DNA of 64,000 nt, from positions 3,474,501-3,538,500 of the forward strand of contig NZ_CP088262.1 of the NCBI RefSeq assembly GCF_021117365.1, in the 5' to 3' direction. The position numbers and the translations under genes were made by a program. This document shows positions 50,635 through 59,000 of this stretch, in pieces. This stretch comes from Nocardioides sp. cx-173. Its GTDB lineage: Bacteria; Actinomycetota; Actinomycetes; Propionibacteriales; Nocardioidaceae. The notes below the pieces were generated by a model that ran no database searches, was not told the DNA's origin, and was given only the letters and a program-made list of their open reading frames with translations. Position 1 is the first letter of the stretch; every line of letters starts with the position of its first letter.

Positions 50635-52086
50635 ATGGCCCAGATCTTCGAGTACGCCCCCGCCCCCGAGTCGCGCGCAATCGTCGACATCAAGCCGTCG
50701 TACGGCCTGTTCGTCAACGGCGAGTTCGTCGACGGCCACGGCGCGCCGTTCAAGACCATCAGCCCGGCCACCGAGGAGGTCCTCTCCGAGGTCGCCGAGG
50801 CAGACGAGGCCGACGTCGACCTCGCGGTCCGCGCCGCGCGCCGGGCGCACACCCGCGTCTGGGGCCGGATGCCCGGACGCGAGCGCGCCAAGTACCTCTA
50901 CCGGATCGCGCGGATCATCCAGGAGCGCGGCCGCGAGCTGGCCGTCCTGGAGACGATCGACAACGGCAAGCCGATCAAGGAGTCCCGCGACGTCGACGTC
51001 CCGGTGGCCGCCGCCTTCTTCTTCTACTACGCCGGCTGGGCCGACAAGCTGGAGTACTCCCTGCCAGGAAATGTGGGTGGCAGTCCCCGCTCGCTGGGCG
51101 TCGCCGCCCAGATCATCCCGTGGAACTTCCCGCTGCTGATGCTGGCCTGGAAGATCGCGCCCGCGCTGGCCGCCGGCAACACGGTCGTGCTCAAGCCGGC
51201 CGAGACCACGCCGCTGACGGCGCTGCTCTTCGCGGAGATCTGCCAGCAGGCGGACCTGCCGCCGGGCGTCGTCAACATCATCACCGGCGCGGGCGGCACC
51301 GGTCAGGCGCTCGTCGCGCACCCGGACGTCGACAAGGTCGCCTTCACCGGCTCGACCGAGGTCGGCAAGGCGATCGCGCGCACGGTCGCCGGGACCGAGA
51401 AGAGGGTCACCCTCGAGCTGGGCGGCAAGGCGGCCAACATCGTCTTCGACGACGCCCCGCTCGACCAGGCCGTCGAGGGCATCGTCAACGGCATCTTCTT
51501 CAACCAGGGCCACGTCTGCTGCGCCGGCTCCCGGCTGCTCGTCCAGGAGTCCGTCGCCGAGGACCTGCTCGCCCGCCTCAAGCGCCGCATGGGCACCCTG
51601 CGGCTCGGCGACCCGCTTGACAAGAACACCGACATCGGGGCCATCAACTCCGCCGAGCAGCTGGCGCGCATCCGCGAGCTGTCCGACATCGGCGAGTCCG
51701 AGGGCGCCGGGCGCTGGTCGCCGGAGTGCGAGCTGCCGAGCAACGGCTTCTGGTTCCCGCCGACGATCTTCACCGGTGTCACCCAGGCCCACCGGATCGC
51801 TCGCGAGGAGATCTTCGGCCCGGTGCTGTCGGTGCTGACCTTCCGCACGCCCTCGGAGGCCATCGAGAAGGCCAACAACACGCCGTACGGCCTCTCGGCC
51901 GGGGTGTGGACCGACAAGGGGTCCCTGATCCTGAAGATGGCGAGCGCGCTGCGCGCCGGGGTGGTCTGGGCCAACACGTTCAACAAGTTCGACCCGACCA
52001 GCCCGTTCGGCGGCTACCAGGAGTCGGGCTACGGCCGCGAGGGTGGCCGCCACGGCCTCGCGGGTTACCTGAAGGGGGGCGAGTGA
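50635..52086 (+). CDS. NAD-dependent aldehyde dehydrogenase
   Basis: A 483-residue ALDH. The catalytic Glu is in VTLELGGKAANIVF (E261) and the catalytic Cys in GHVCCAGSR (about C295/C296). The NAD-site block is IIPWNFPLLMLAWKIAPALA, and KPAETTPLTAL and FGGYQESGYGREGG are typical. It lies between deoC and a second, shorter ALDH gene, so it likely acts on acetaldehyde from deoC or a similar aldehyde. A single base separates its stop from the next ATG. Confidence 0.93.
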   Translation: MAQIFEYAPAPESRAIVDIKPSYGLFVNGEFVDGHGAPFKTISPATEEVLSEVAEADEADVDLAVRAARRAHTRVWGRMPGRERAKYLYRIARIIQERGRELAVLETIDNGKPIKESRDVDVPVAAAFFFYYAGWADKLEYSLPGNVGGSPRSLGVAAQIIPWNFPLLMLAWKIAPALAAGNTVVLKPAETTPLTALLFAEICQQADLPPGVVNIITGAGGTGQALVAHPDVDKVAFTGSTEVGKAIARTVAGTEKRVTLELGGKAANIVFDDAPLDQAVEGIVNGIFFNQGHVCCAGSRLLVQESVAEDLLARLKRRMGTLRLGDPLDKNTDIGAINSAEQLARIRELSDIGESEGAGRWSPECELPSNGFWFPPTIFTGVTQAHRIAREEIFGPVLSVLTFRTPSEAIEKANNTPYGLSAGVWTDKGSLILKMASALRAGVVWANTFNKFDPTSPFGGYQESGYGREGGRHGLAGYLKGGE

Positions 52087-52087
52087 C

Positions 52088-52957
52088 ATGTCACGCGTCG
52101 ACGTCCGCAAGACCTACAAGCTCTTCATCGGCGGGCAGTTCCCGCGCTCGGAGTCGGGCTACTCCTACGTCGTGCATGACTCGAAGGGAGCCTTCGTGGC
52201 CAACGCCGCGCTCGCCTCGCGCAAGGACGCCCGCGACGCCGTCGTGGCCGCACGCAAGGCCTTCGGCGGGTGGTCGGGCAAGACCGCGTACAACCGCGCG
52301 CAGATCCTCTACCGGATCGCCGAGATCATGGAGGACCGCCGGCCCCAGCTCGTCCAGGCCGTGCGTCAGTCCGAGGGCCTGACCGGCTCGCGCGCCGAGA
52401 AGGTGCTCGACGAGTCGATCGACCGCCTGGTCTGGTACGCCGGGTGGGCCGACAAGCTCACCCAGGTGATCGGCAACGCCAACCCGGTCGCCGGGCCGTT
52501 CTTCAACCTGTCGACGCCCGAACCGAGCGGGGTCATCGCCGTACTCGCGCCCCAGGAGTCCTCGCTCCTCGGTCTGGTCAGCGCCGTCGCGCCGGTCATC
52601 GTCACCGGCAACACCGCGGTCGTGATGTCGTCCTACGAAAGGCCGCTGCCCGCCGTCACGTTCGCGGAGTGCCTGGCCACCTCCGACGTCCCCGGCGGCG
52701 TGGTCAACATCCTCACCGGCGAGGCCGCGACCCTCGCGCCGTGGCTGGCCTCGCACATGGACGTCAACGGCATCGACCTGCTCGGCGCCGCCGGCGATCC
52801 CGAGCTCGCGACCTCGCTCGAGGTCGCGGCGGCCGACAACCTCAAGCGGGTGCGCCGCGCGCCGGCCGCCGAGCCGGACTTCGGCGTCGACCCGGGACTG
52901 GACGCGATGACCTCCTTCGTGGAGATCAAGACCGTCTGGCACCCGATCGGGGTCTGA
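52088..52957 (+). CDS. Short, catalytically degenerate aldehyde dehydrogenase homologue
   Basis: A 289-residue protein clearly related to ALDHs (VRKTYKLFIGGQFPRSESGY, WYAGWADKLTQVIG, VIAVLAPQESSLLGLVSAVA) but it ends before the catalytic core: no Cys-containing GxxCC motif and no FGG end. Instead it ends AMTSFVEIKTVWHPIGV, the ALDH's normal C-terminus, so the middle, with NAD and active-site parts, seems missing. The gap follows no frameshift, so it is a compact protein and possibly a partner subunit of the full ALDH. It follows it by 1 nt. Confidence 0.85.
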   Translation: MSRVDVRKTYKLFIGGQFPRSESGYSYVVHDSKGAFVANAALASRKDARDAVVAARKAFGGWSGKTAYNRAQILYRIAEIMEDRRPQLVQAVRQSEGLTGSRAEKVLDESIDRLVWYAGWADKLTQVIGNANPVAGPFFNLSTPEPSGVIAVLAPQESSLLGLVSAVAPVIVTGNTAVVMSSYERPLPAVTFAECLATSDVPGGVVNILTGEAATLAPWLASHMDVNGIDLLGAAGDPELATSLEVAAADNLKRVRRAPAAEPDFGVDPGLDAMTSFVEIKTVWHPIGV

Positions 52958-52966
52958 CCGCCCCCC

Positions 52967-53638
52967 ATGGCGAAGACCGCTCGTCCCTCCACCCACCCTC
53001 CCCACCTCGACCCGGTGGTCCACCGCGCGCTCGGCGCGGGGTCGTCCGACCTGCTCGTCGCCGACGCCGACCTGCACGGGCTGTCGTTCGACGACCTCGC
53101 CCTGCCCGAGCTCGCACTCGGCGGCGCGTCGGTCGACGGCTGCCGGTTCGCCGGCGTCGCGGCCCGGGAGGCGGACTGGCGCTCCACGCGGCTGCGCGAG
53201 ACGACCTTCGACCGGCTCGACGTGCCCGTCGTACGCGCGCCTCGCGGGGTGTGGCGCGACGTCCTCTTCTCCGGCGCGCGGCTGGGCTCCGTCGAGGCCT
53301 ACGAGACCGACTGGCACTCGGTGCACTTCGTCGGCTGCAAGCTGAGCTTCGTCAACCTGCGCGGCGCCGAGCTGCTCGACGTCGCCTTCACCGACTGCGT
53401 CGTCGAGGAGCTCGACCTGCTGAGCACCACCGCCCGCCGGGTCGCCTTCCGCGGCACCCGGCTCGGTCGTCTCAACGCCCAGCAGGCCCGGCTGGAGCAC
53501 GTCGACCTCCGCGGCTGCGAGCTGGAGGCCGTGGACGGCCTGGACGGCCTGCGCGGCGCCACCATCAGCCCCGCTCAGCTCGACCTCCTCGCGCCGTTGT
53601 TCGCGCAGGACAAGGGGCTCAAGGTCGAGGAGCGCTGA
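52967..53638 (+). CDS. Pentapeptide-repeat protein
   Basis: A 223-residue protein. From about residue 45 it shows weak A(D/N)LxX-type repeats: LHGLSFDDLALPELAL, VDGCRFAGVAAREADW, VFVG-like CKLSFVNLRGAELLDVAFTD and LEHVDLRGCELEAVDG. Such repeats fold as a right-handed beta helix. Roles are unknown; some bind DNA gyrase. It stands at the end of the deoC-ALDH run, 9 nt after the degenerate ALDH stop. Confidence 0.82.
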   Translation: MAKTARPSTHPPHLDPVVHRALGAGSSDLLVADADLHGLSFDDLALPELALGGASVDGCRFAGVAAREADWRSTRLRETTFDRLDVPVVRAPRGVWRDVLFSGARLGSVEAYETDWHSVHFVGCKLSFVNLRGAELLDVAFTDCVVEELDLLSTTARRVAFRGTRLGRLNAQQARLEHVDLRGCELEAVDGLDGLRGATISPAQLDLLAPLFAQDKGLKVEER

Positions 53639-53713
53639 GAGCCCCCGGGCGTCAGCCAGCACAGCCTGCTCCGGACGTGCCGGCGGCCCCGCCGGTGGCG
53701 GGGTGTGGGGCGA

Positions 53714-55027
53714 TCAGGGTCTCTGGCGCACGACCGGCTCGGTGCCGGTGTGGTCGCGGCGGTAGGTGTGGCCGTGGGGTGAGTGCCACAGGTAGTTGCC
53801 GCGGTCCAGGACGTCGTAGGACCAGCGGCCGTGGGTCTTCAGGCGATGGTGCCCGCGACACAGTGGAGCGGAGTTGCAGGAGCAGGTCGGTCCGCCCTTG
53901 TTGTAGGGGGTGACGTGGTCGTGGTCGCACCTCTCGGCGGGCCGGGTGCACCACGGGAACACGCAGTGGTGGTCGACCAGGTCGTCCTGCTCGATGAGCC
54001 GGGCCGGGTGCTCGTAGGCCGCGACGTGGACGTGATCGGCGAGGTCGCGCACGGGCTTGAGGTTGATGACGGTGGTGCCCGGTGCGCCGCACCACTCGCG
54101 GATGGTCTCGACGAGCACGGGTCTGCGGCCGCATCTGCCGACTGTGGCGTTCGGGTCGCCGAACACGCCGGCCTCGTGGACGTGCAGGTCGATCACCCGG
54201 GTCACCTTGATGACGGCCGGCGCCTCGGTGGTTGAGGAAGGACGAAGTCCTGTCTCGAAACCACCCTCACCGTCCTCATCATCACCGAAGGGCAGCATGT
54301 TCTGCCCCCGAGCCAGATCACCGGCGGCCTGCGCCCGACGTACGTCCAGCGGCTCGCTCGACCCCGCCGCCTTCCGGTCGGCCGCGAGCCGGTTGATCGC
54401 GGCGTCGAAGTCGAGCGCGTCCTGCGCATCCAAGGTCCCGGACACCTCGATCGTGCCCTCGAGGGATAGGTCGTCCTTGTGCACGTCGAGCTTGCGCCCG
54501 TCCGCGGCCTGGCGGCGCAGCTTCTCGGCCTGCTCGGGGTCGAACCTGGCCATCGCGGTCGCGATCTGGCGCTCGACCTCGGCGTAGGAGACCTTGTGCG
54601 CGCAGTAGGCGACCTGCTGGTCCACGTAGGCGGCACCCGCCATAGGCAGGCACTTGGTGTGCTCGGCGATCCAGCGTGCCTTCCAAAACCCCAGCTCCCC
54701 GGTCTCCACGCGGGCCCAGATCCTGGGGAGGCGGAACCTGATCTCGAGCACGGCGCCGACGTAGCGCTTGGCGGAGTCGGTCGACATGGCCAGCGCGGCG
54801 CCGAGCTCCATGACCGCGAACTCACTGACCATCGGCGCGCCGGGTCCGGCCAGGGGGATGCCGTGGTCGCTGAAGACCGCGGCGTCGTCCTCGTCGTGGG
54901 TCTCGTGGAGGTGACACCAGTCAAGCGTCAGATGGAGGCGGCCGAGCTCGGCGTCGATCGCGGCCTGGGTGTGCGCGCGGACACCGTCGAGCAGTTGTCT
55001 GCTCTGGTCGGGTCCGGGGGTGCTCAT
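53714..55027 (-). CDS. DUF222 domain HNH endonuclease, copy 2
   Basis: A 437-residue protein of the 13E12 family: DUF222 helical part (GVRAHTQAAIDAELGRLHLT, FAVMELGAALAMSTDSAKRY) and HNH nuclease at about residues 355-398, with CVFPWCTRPAERCDHDHVTP, NKGGPT and LCRGHHRLKT. Zinc and catalytic His are present. It is diverged from the first copy but shares the promoter and start region. In the middle (EGGFETGLRPSSTTEAPAV) is a stretch encoded by a hairpin repeat. ATG at 55025-55027 is chosen for its position relative to the promoter motif. Confidence 0.9.
   Translation of the reverse strand: MSTPGPDQSRQLLDGVRAHTQAAIDAELGRLHLTLDWCHLHETHDEDDAAVFSDHGIPLAGPGAPMVSEFAVMELGAALAMSTDSAKRYVGAVLEIRFRLPRIWARVETGELGFWKARWIAEHTKCLPMAGAAYVDQQVAYCAHKVSYAEVERQIATAMARFDPEQAEKLRRQAADGRKLDVHKDDLSLEGTIEVSGTLDAQDALDFDAAINRLAADRKAAGSSEPLDVRRAQAAGDLARGQNMLPFGDDEDGEGGFETGLRPSSTTEAPAVIKVTRVIDLHVHEAGVFGDPNATVGRCGRRPVLVETIREWCGAPGTTVINLKPVRDLADHVHVAAYEHPARLIEQDDLVDHHCVFPWCTRPAERCDHDHVTPYNKGGPTCSCNSAPLCRGHHRLKTHGRWSYDVLDRGNYLWHSPHGHTYRRDHTGTEPVVRQRP
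54227..54265. repeat. Hairpin repeat inserted in frame in the second DUF222/HNH gene
   Basis: GGTGGTTGAG (54227-54236), an inner stem-loop AGGAC-GAA-GTCCT, then CTCGAAACCACC. The outer arms pair with one bulge. This differs from the array family (GGTGGTCGAGG). It encodes GFETGLRPSSTT in the HNH gene without breaking the frame, and lies in a linker region between DUF222 and HNH parts. Confidence 0.7.
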
Positions 55028-55033
55028 GGGTCT

Positions 55034-55055
55034 ACTCAAGCACCCGCCACCGACA
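55034..55055 (-). promoter_or_regulatory. PafBC-type DNA-damage promoter of the second DUF222/HNH gene
   Basis: On the minus strand TGTCGGTG (55055-55048), 8 bases, TTGAGT (55039-55034), 6 bases, then ATG. It is the same arrangement and spacing as at 14241-14262. The flanking leader is also shared: CTGTGGA-A-AAGGGGATTCTC lies about 16 nt upstream in both. Confidence 0.6.
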
Positions 55056-55108
55056 GTCGAGGGACGAGAATCCCCTTTGTCCACAGGGCTCTGAGAACTT
55101 CTCGCGTC

Positions 55109-55979
55109 TCGGTGGTCGAGGTGCGAAGGCGTGCAACGCCTGAGCCTCGAGACCCCCCGCGGCCTGACCGCCGTACCCCGGGGCTGCTTCCCGGCTCACT
55201 GGGTCTCGAGGCTCGTCGCTGGCGCTCCTCGCACCTCGACCACCGGAAGGCCTCGTTCGGTGGTCGAGGTGCGAAGGCGTGCAACGCCTGAGCCTCGAGA
55301 CCCCCCGCGGCCTGACCGCCGTACCCCGGGGCTGCTTGTCGGCTCACCGGGTCTCGAGGCTCGTCGCTGGCGCTCCTCGCACCTCGACCACCGGAAGGCC
55401 TCGTTCGGTGGTCGAGGTGCGAAGGCGTGCAACGCCTGAGCCTCGAGACCCCCCGCGGCCTGACCGCCGTACCCCGGGGCTGCTTGTCGGCTCACCGGGT
55501 CTCGAGGCTCGTCGCTGACGCTCCTCGCACCTCGACCACCGAAAGGCCCCGGTGGTCGAGGTGTGAAGGCGTGCAGCGCCTGCGCCTCGAGACCCCGGTG
55601 ACCTGACCGCCGTACCCCGGGGCTGCTTGTCGGCTCACCGGGTCTCGAGGCTCGTCGCTGGCGCTCCTCACACCTCGACCACCGAAAGGCCTCGTTCGGT
55701 GGTCGAGGTGCGAAGGCGTGCAACGCCTGAGCCTCGAGACCCCCCGCGGCCCGACCGCCGTACCCCGGGGCTGCTTGTCGGCTCACCGGGTCTCGAGGCT
55801 CGTCGCTGGCGCTCCTCACACCTCGACCACCGAAAGGCCTCGTTCGGTGGTCGAGGTGCGAAGGCGTGCAACGCCTGAGCCTCGAGACCCCCCGCGGCCC
55901 GACCGCCGTACCCCGGGGCTGCTTCCCGACTCACCGGGTCTCGAGGCTCGTCGCTGACGCTCCTCACACCTCCACCGAG
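55109..55979. repeat. Array B of the palindromic repeat (six units, about 148 bp each)
   Basis: Units start at 55111, 55259, 55407, 55551, 55698 and 55846 (spacings 148, 148, 144, 147, 148). Each has arms GGTGGTCGAGGTGCGAAGG ... CGCACCTCGACCACCG and inner arms GAGCCTCGAGACC ... GGGTCTCGAGGCTCGTCGCT, with a central block containing TGACCGCCGTACCCCGGGGC. The last unit decays at 55964-55979. Some units have single-base changes such as CACACCTCGACC. No gene fits here. It starts 81 bp from the HNH start codon and stops about 38 bp short of the glutamate dehydrogenase stop. Confidence 0.92.
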
Positions 55980-56016
55980 ATAGCCGCCGCGATCCTCGCG
56001 CGTCGACCACCGGGGG

Positions 56017-59000
56017 CTAGGACAGGAGGCCGCGGACGACGCGGAGGCCGACGGACATGCGGGCCAGGTCGGCGGTGTCGTCGGTGGTGATCTCCTGGAG
56101 GGTGTCGGCGGCGCGGTTGACGACGACGGCGTCGGCCTCCTCCCACTGCGCGATGCGCGCCGGGGCGGGGTCGTCGGGCGAGGTCGTCGTGAGCACCTGG
56201 TGGGTGAGCGAGGCGTGGACGGCGTGCAGGTCGTCGCGAAACGCGGCGCGGGCCATGGTCTGCCAGCGGTCCTCGCGGGGCAGCCCGAGGATGCGCTGCA
56301 CCAGCGACGGCAGCCCCAGCCGCTCGCCCAGGGCGAAGTGCACCCGCGCGACGTCGGCGGGGTCGATGGACTCGCGGTGCGCGATCTCGATGATGTTGAG
56401 CAGCATGTACGCCGGCGGCAGCACCGCCACGCGCGAGGCCAGCCCCTCGGGCACCTCCTTCGCCACGAGCGCGTCGCGCCGCTCCTCGTACGCCGTGAGC
56501 TCGCGGCCGGTCATCAGGTCCGGGAGCTGCGCCAACGTCTCCTGCACCGGCGCGGAGAAGAAGTCCACGGTCGCCTGGCTGTCCAGCGGCGGGCGACGGT
56601 TGCTGACCAGCCACCTCGAGGCGCGCTCGACCAGCGTGCGCATCTCGATCCGCATCCGGGTCTGCACGGCGGCGTCCAGCTCGTTGTCGAGCGCCTTCAC
56701 GTCGTTGCGCAGCGGCAGCGACGCGAAGATCTCGCGGGCCACGAAGTTGGCGCGCACCAGGTCCGCGGCGTCGGCCCCGGTCTCTCCTGCCAGGCGCGGC
56801 CAGTAGGTCATGCCGGCGCCGTTGACCAGGTCGTTGACCACCTGGGTCACGATGATCTCGCGGCGCAGCGGGTGCTCGGTGACGGGAGTCTCGAAGCCCT
56901 CGCGCACCTGCCGCGGGAAGTACGCGCGCAGGTCCAGGTCCAGATAGGGGTCGTCGGGCAGCGCCGACTCCAGCAGCTCGTCGGCGAGGACGATCTTGGT
57001 CCAGGCCAGCAGGACCGAGAGCTCCGGCGCGGTCAGGCCCTCACGACGCTCCAGCCGGCGGCGTACCTCGCGGCTCGACGGCAGCCCCTCGATCTCGCGG
57101 TTGAGGATCCCGTCGCTCTCGAGCCGCTTCATCCAGAACTCGTGGACGTGCAGCAGCGGCCTGGCGTTGAACGCGGCGTTGGCGAGGGCGAGGTTCTGCT
57201 CGTAGTTGTCCTGCAGGACCAGGTCGGCGACCTCGTCGGTCATCTCGACGAGGAGCCGGTTGCGCTGCTTCTCAGTCAGGTCTCCGGCGGCCACGACCCG
57301 GTCGAGCAGGATCTTGATGTTGACCTCGTGGTCGGAGGTGTCGACGCCGGCGGAGTTGTCGATGAAGTCGGTGTTGATCCGGCCGCCGGCCATCGCGTAC
57401 TCGATCCGGCCGGCCTGGGTGAACCCCAGGTTGCCGCCCTCGCCGACGCAGCGGGCGCGCAGGTCCCCGCCGTCGACCCGGATGGCGTCGTTGGCCTTGT
57501 CGCCGACGTCGGAGGAGGTCTCGTCGGCGCCCTTGACGTAGGTGCCGATGCCGCCGTTCCACAGCAGGTCCACGGGCGCGAGCAGGATGGCGCGCATCAG
57601 CTCGGTGGGCGTCATGGAGTCCACCTCGCCGTCGATGCCGAGGGCGGACCGGATGTGGCCGTTGAGCCTGATCGACTTCGCCGAGCGGGAGAACACGCCG
57701 CCGCCCTCGGAGATCAGGGAGGCGTCGTAGTCCTGCCACGACGAGCGCGGGAGCTCGAAGAGCCGGCGCCGCTCGGCGTACGACGTGGCGGCGTCGGGGT
57801 CGGGGTCGAGGAAGATGTCGCGGTGGTCGAAGGCCGCCACCAGGCGGGTGTGCTCCGAGCACAGCAGCCCGTTGCCGAAGACGTCGCCGGACATGTCGCC
57901 GACGCCCACGCAGGTGTGGTCCTCGCTCTGGCAGTCCACGCCCAGCTCGCGGAAGTGCCGACGCACGGACACCCAGGCGCCACGGGCGGTGATGCCCATG
58001 GCCTTGTGGTCGTAGCCCACCGAGCCGCCGCTGGCGAAGGCGTCGCCGAGCCAGAAGCCGTAGTCCCTCGCCACCTGGTTGGCGATGTCGGAGAACGTCG
58101 CGGTGCCCTTGTCCGCGGCGACGACCAGGTAGGAGTCGTCGCCGTCGTGGCGCACGACCCGGCGTGGCGGGACGGTCTCGCCGTCGACCAGGTTGTCGGT
58201 GACGTCGAGCAGCCCTGAGATGAAGGTCCGGTAGCAGGCCACGCCCTCGGCCATCCAGGCGTCGCGGTCGGAGGAGTCGGGCAGCTGCTTGCAGAAGAAG
58301 CCGCCCTTCGCACCGACCGGCACGATCACGGTGTTCTTCACCATCTGGGCCTTCACCAGGCCGAGGGCCTCGGTGCGGAAGTCGTCGCGCCGGTCCGACC
58401 AGCGCAGTCCCCCGCGCGCCACCGCGCCGAAGCGCAGATGGACCCCCTCGACACGCGGCGAGTACACGAAGATCTCGAAGCGCGGCCGCGGCTCCGGCAG
58501 CTCGGGGATCGCCGACGGGTCGAGCTTGAAGGACATGTACGGGTGCGGCCGGCCGTCCTCGGCGCCCTGGAAGTAGCTGGTGCGCAGGGTCGCGAGGACG
58601 TGGGTGAGGTAGGAGCGCAGGATCCGGTCGTCGTCGAGGCTGACCACCTCGTCGAGCGCCGCCAGGATGCGCTGGCGCAACTCGTCGACCCGCGCCGTGC
58701 GCGCCTCGTCGTCCGCGGTCAGGCCGTCGGCGCCGGGGTCGAAGCGCGCCTCGAAGAGGCGCACCAGCAGCCGCGTGATGTCGACGTTGCCGGACAGCGC
58801 GTCCTCGATGTAGTCGAGGGCGAACGGCGAGCCGCCCTGCCTCATGTACTTCGCGTAGGCCCGCAGCACGGTGGCCTGACGCCAGGTGAGGCCGGCGCCG
58901 AGGACCAGCGAGTTGAAGCCGTCGATCTCGTTGAACCCCTCCCACACCGCCCGCAGCGCGTCCTGAAAGGGCTCGCGCGCGCCGGCGGGCAGGGACCGGC

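Noticed and set aside
55109..55979. CRISPR array
   Set aside because: Units are about 148 bp, the whole unit is repeated rather than short repeats with unique spacers, and no cas gene is near.
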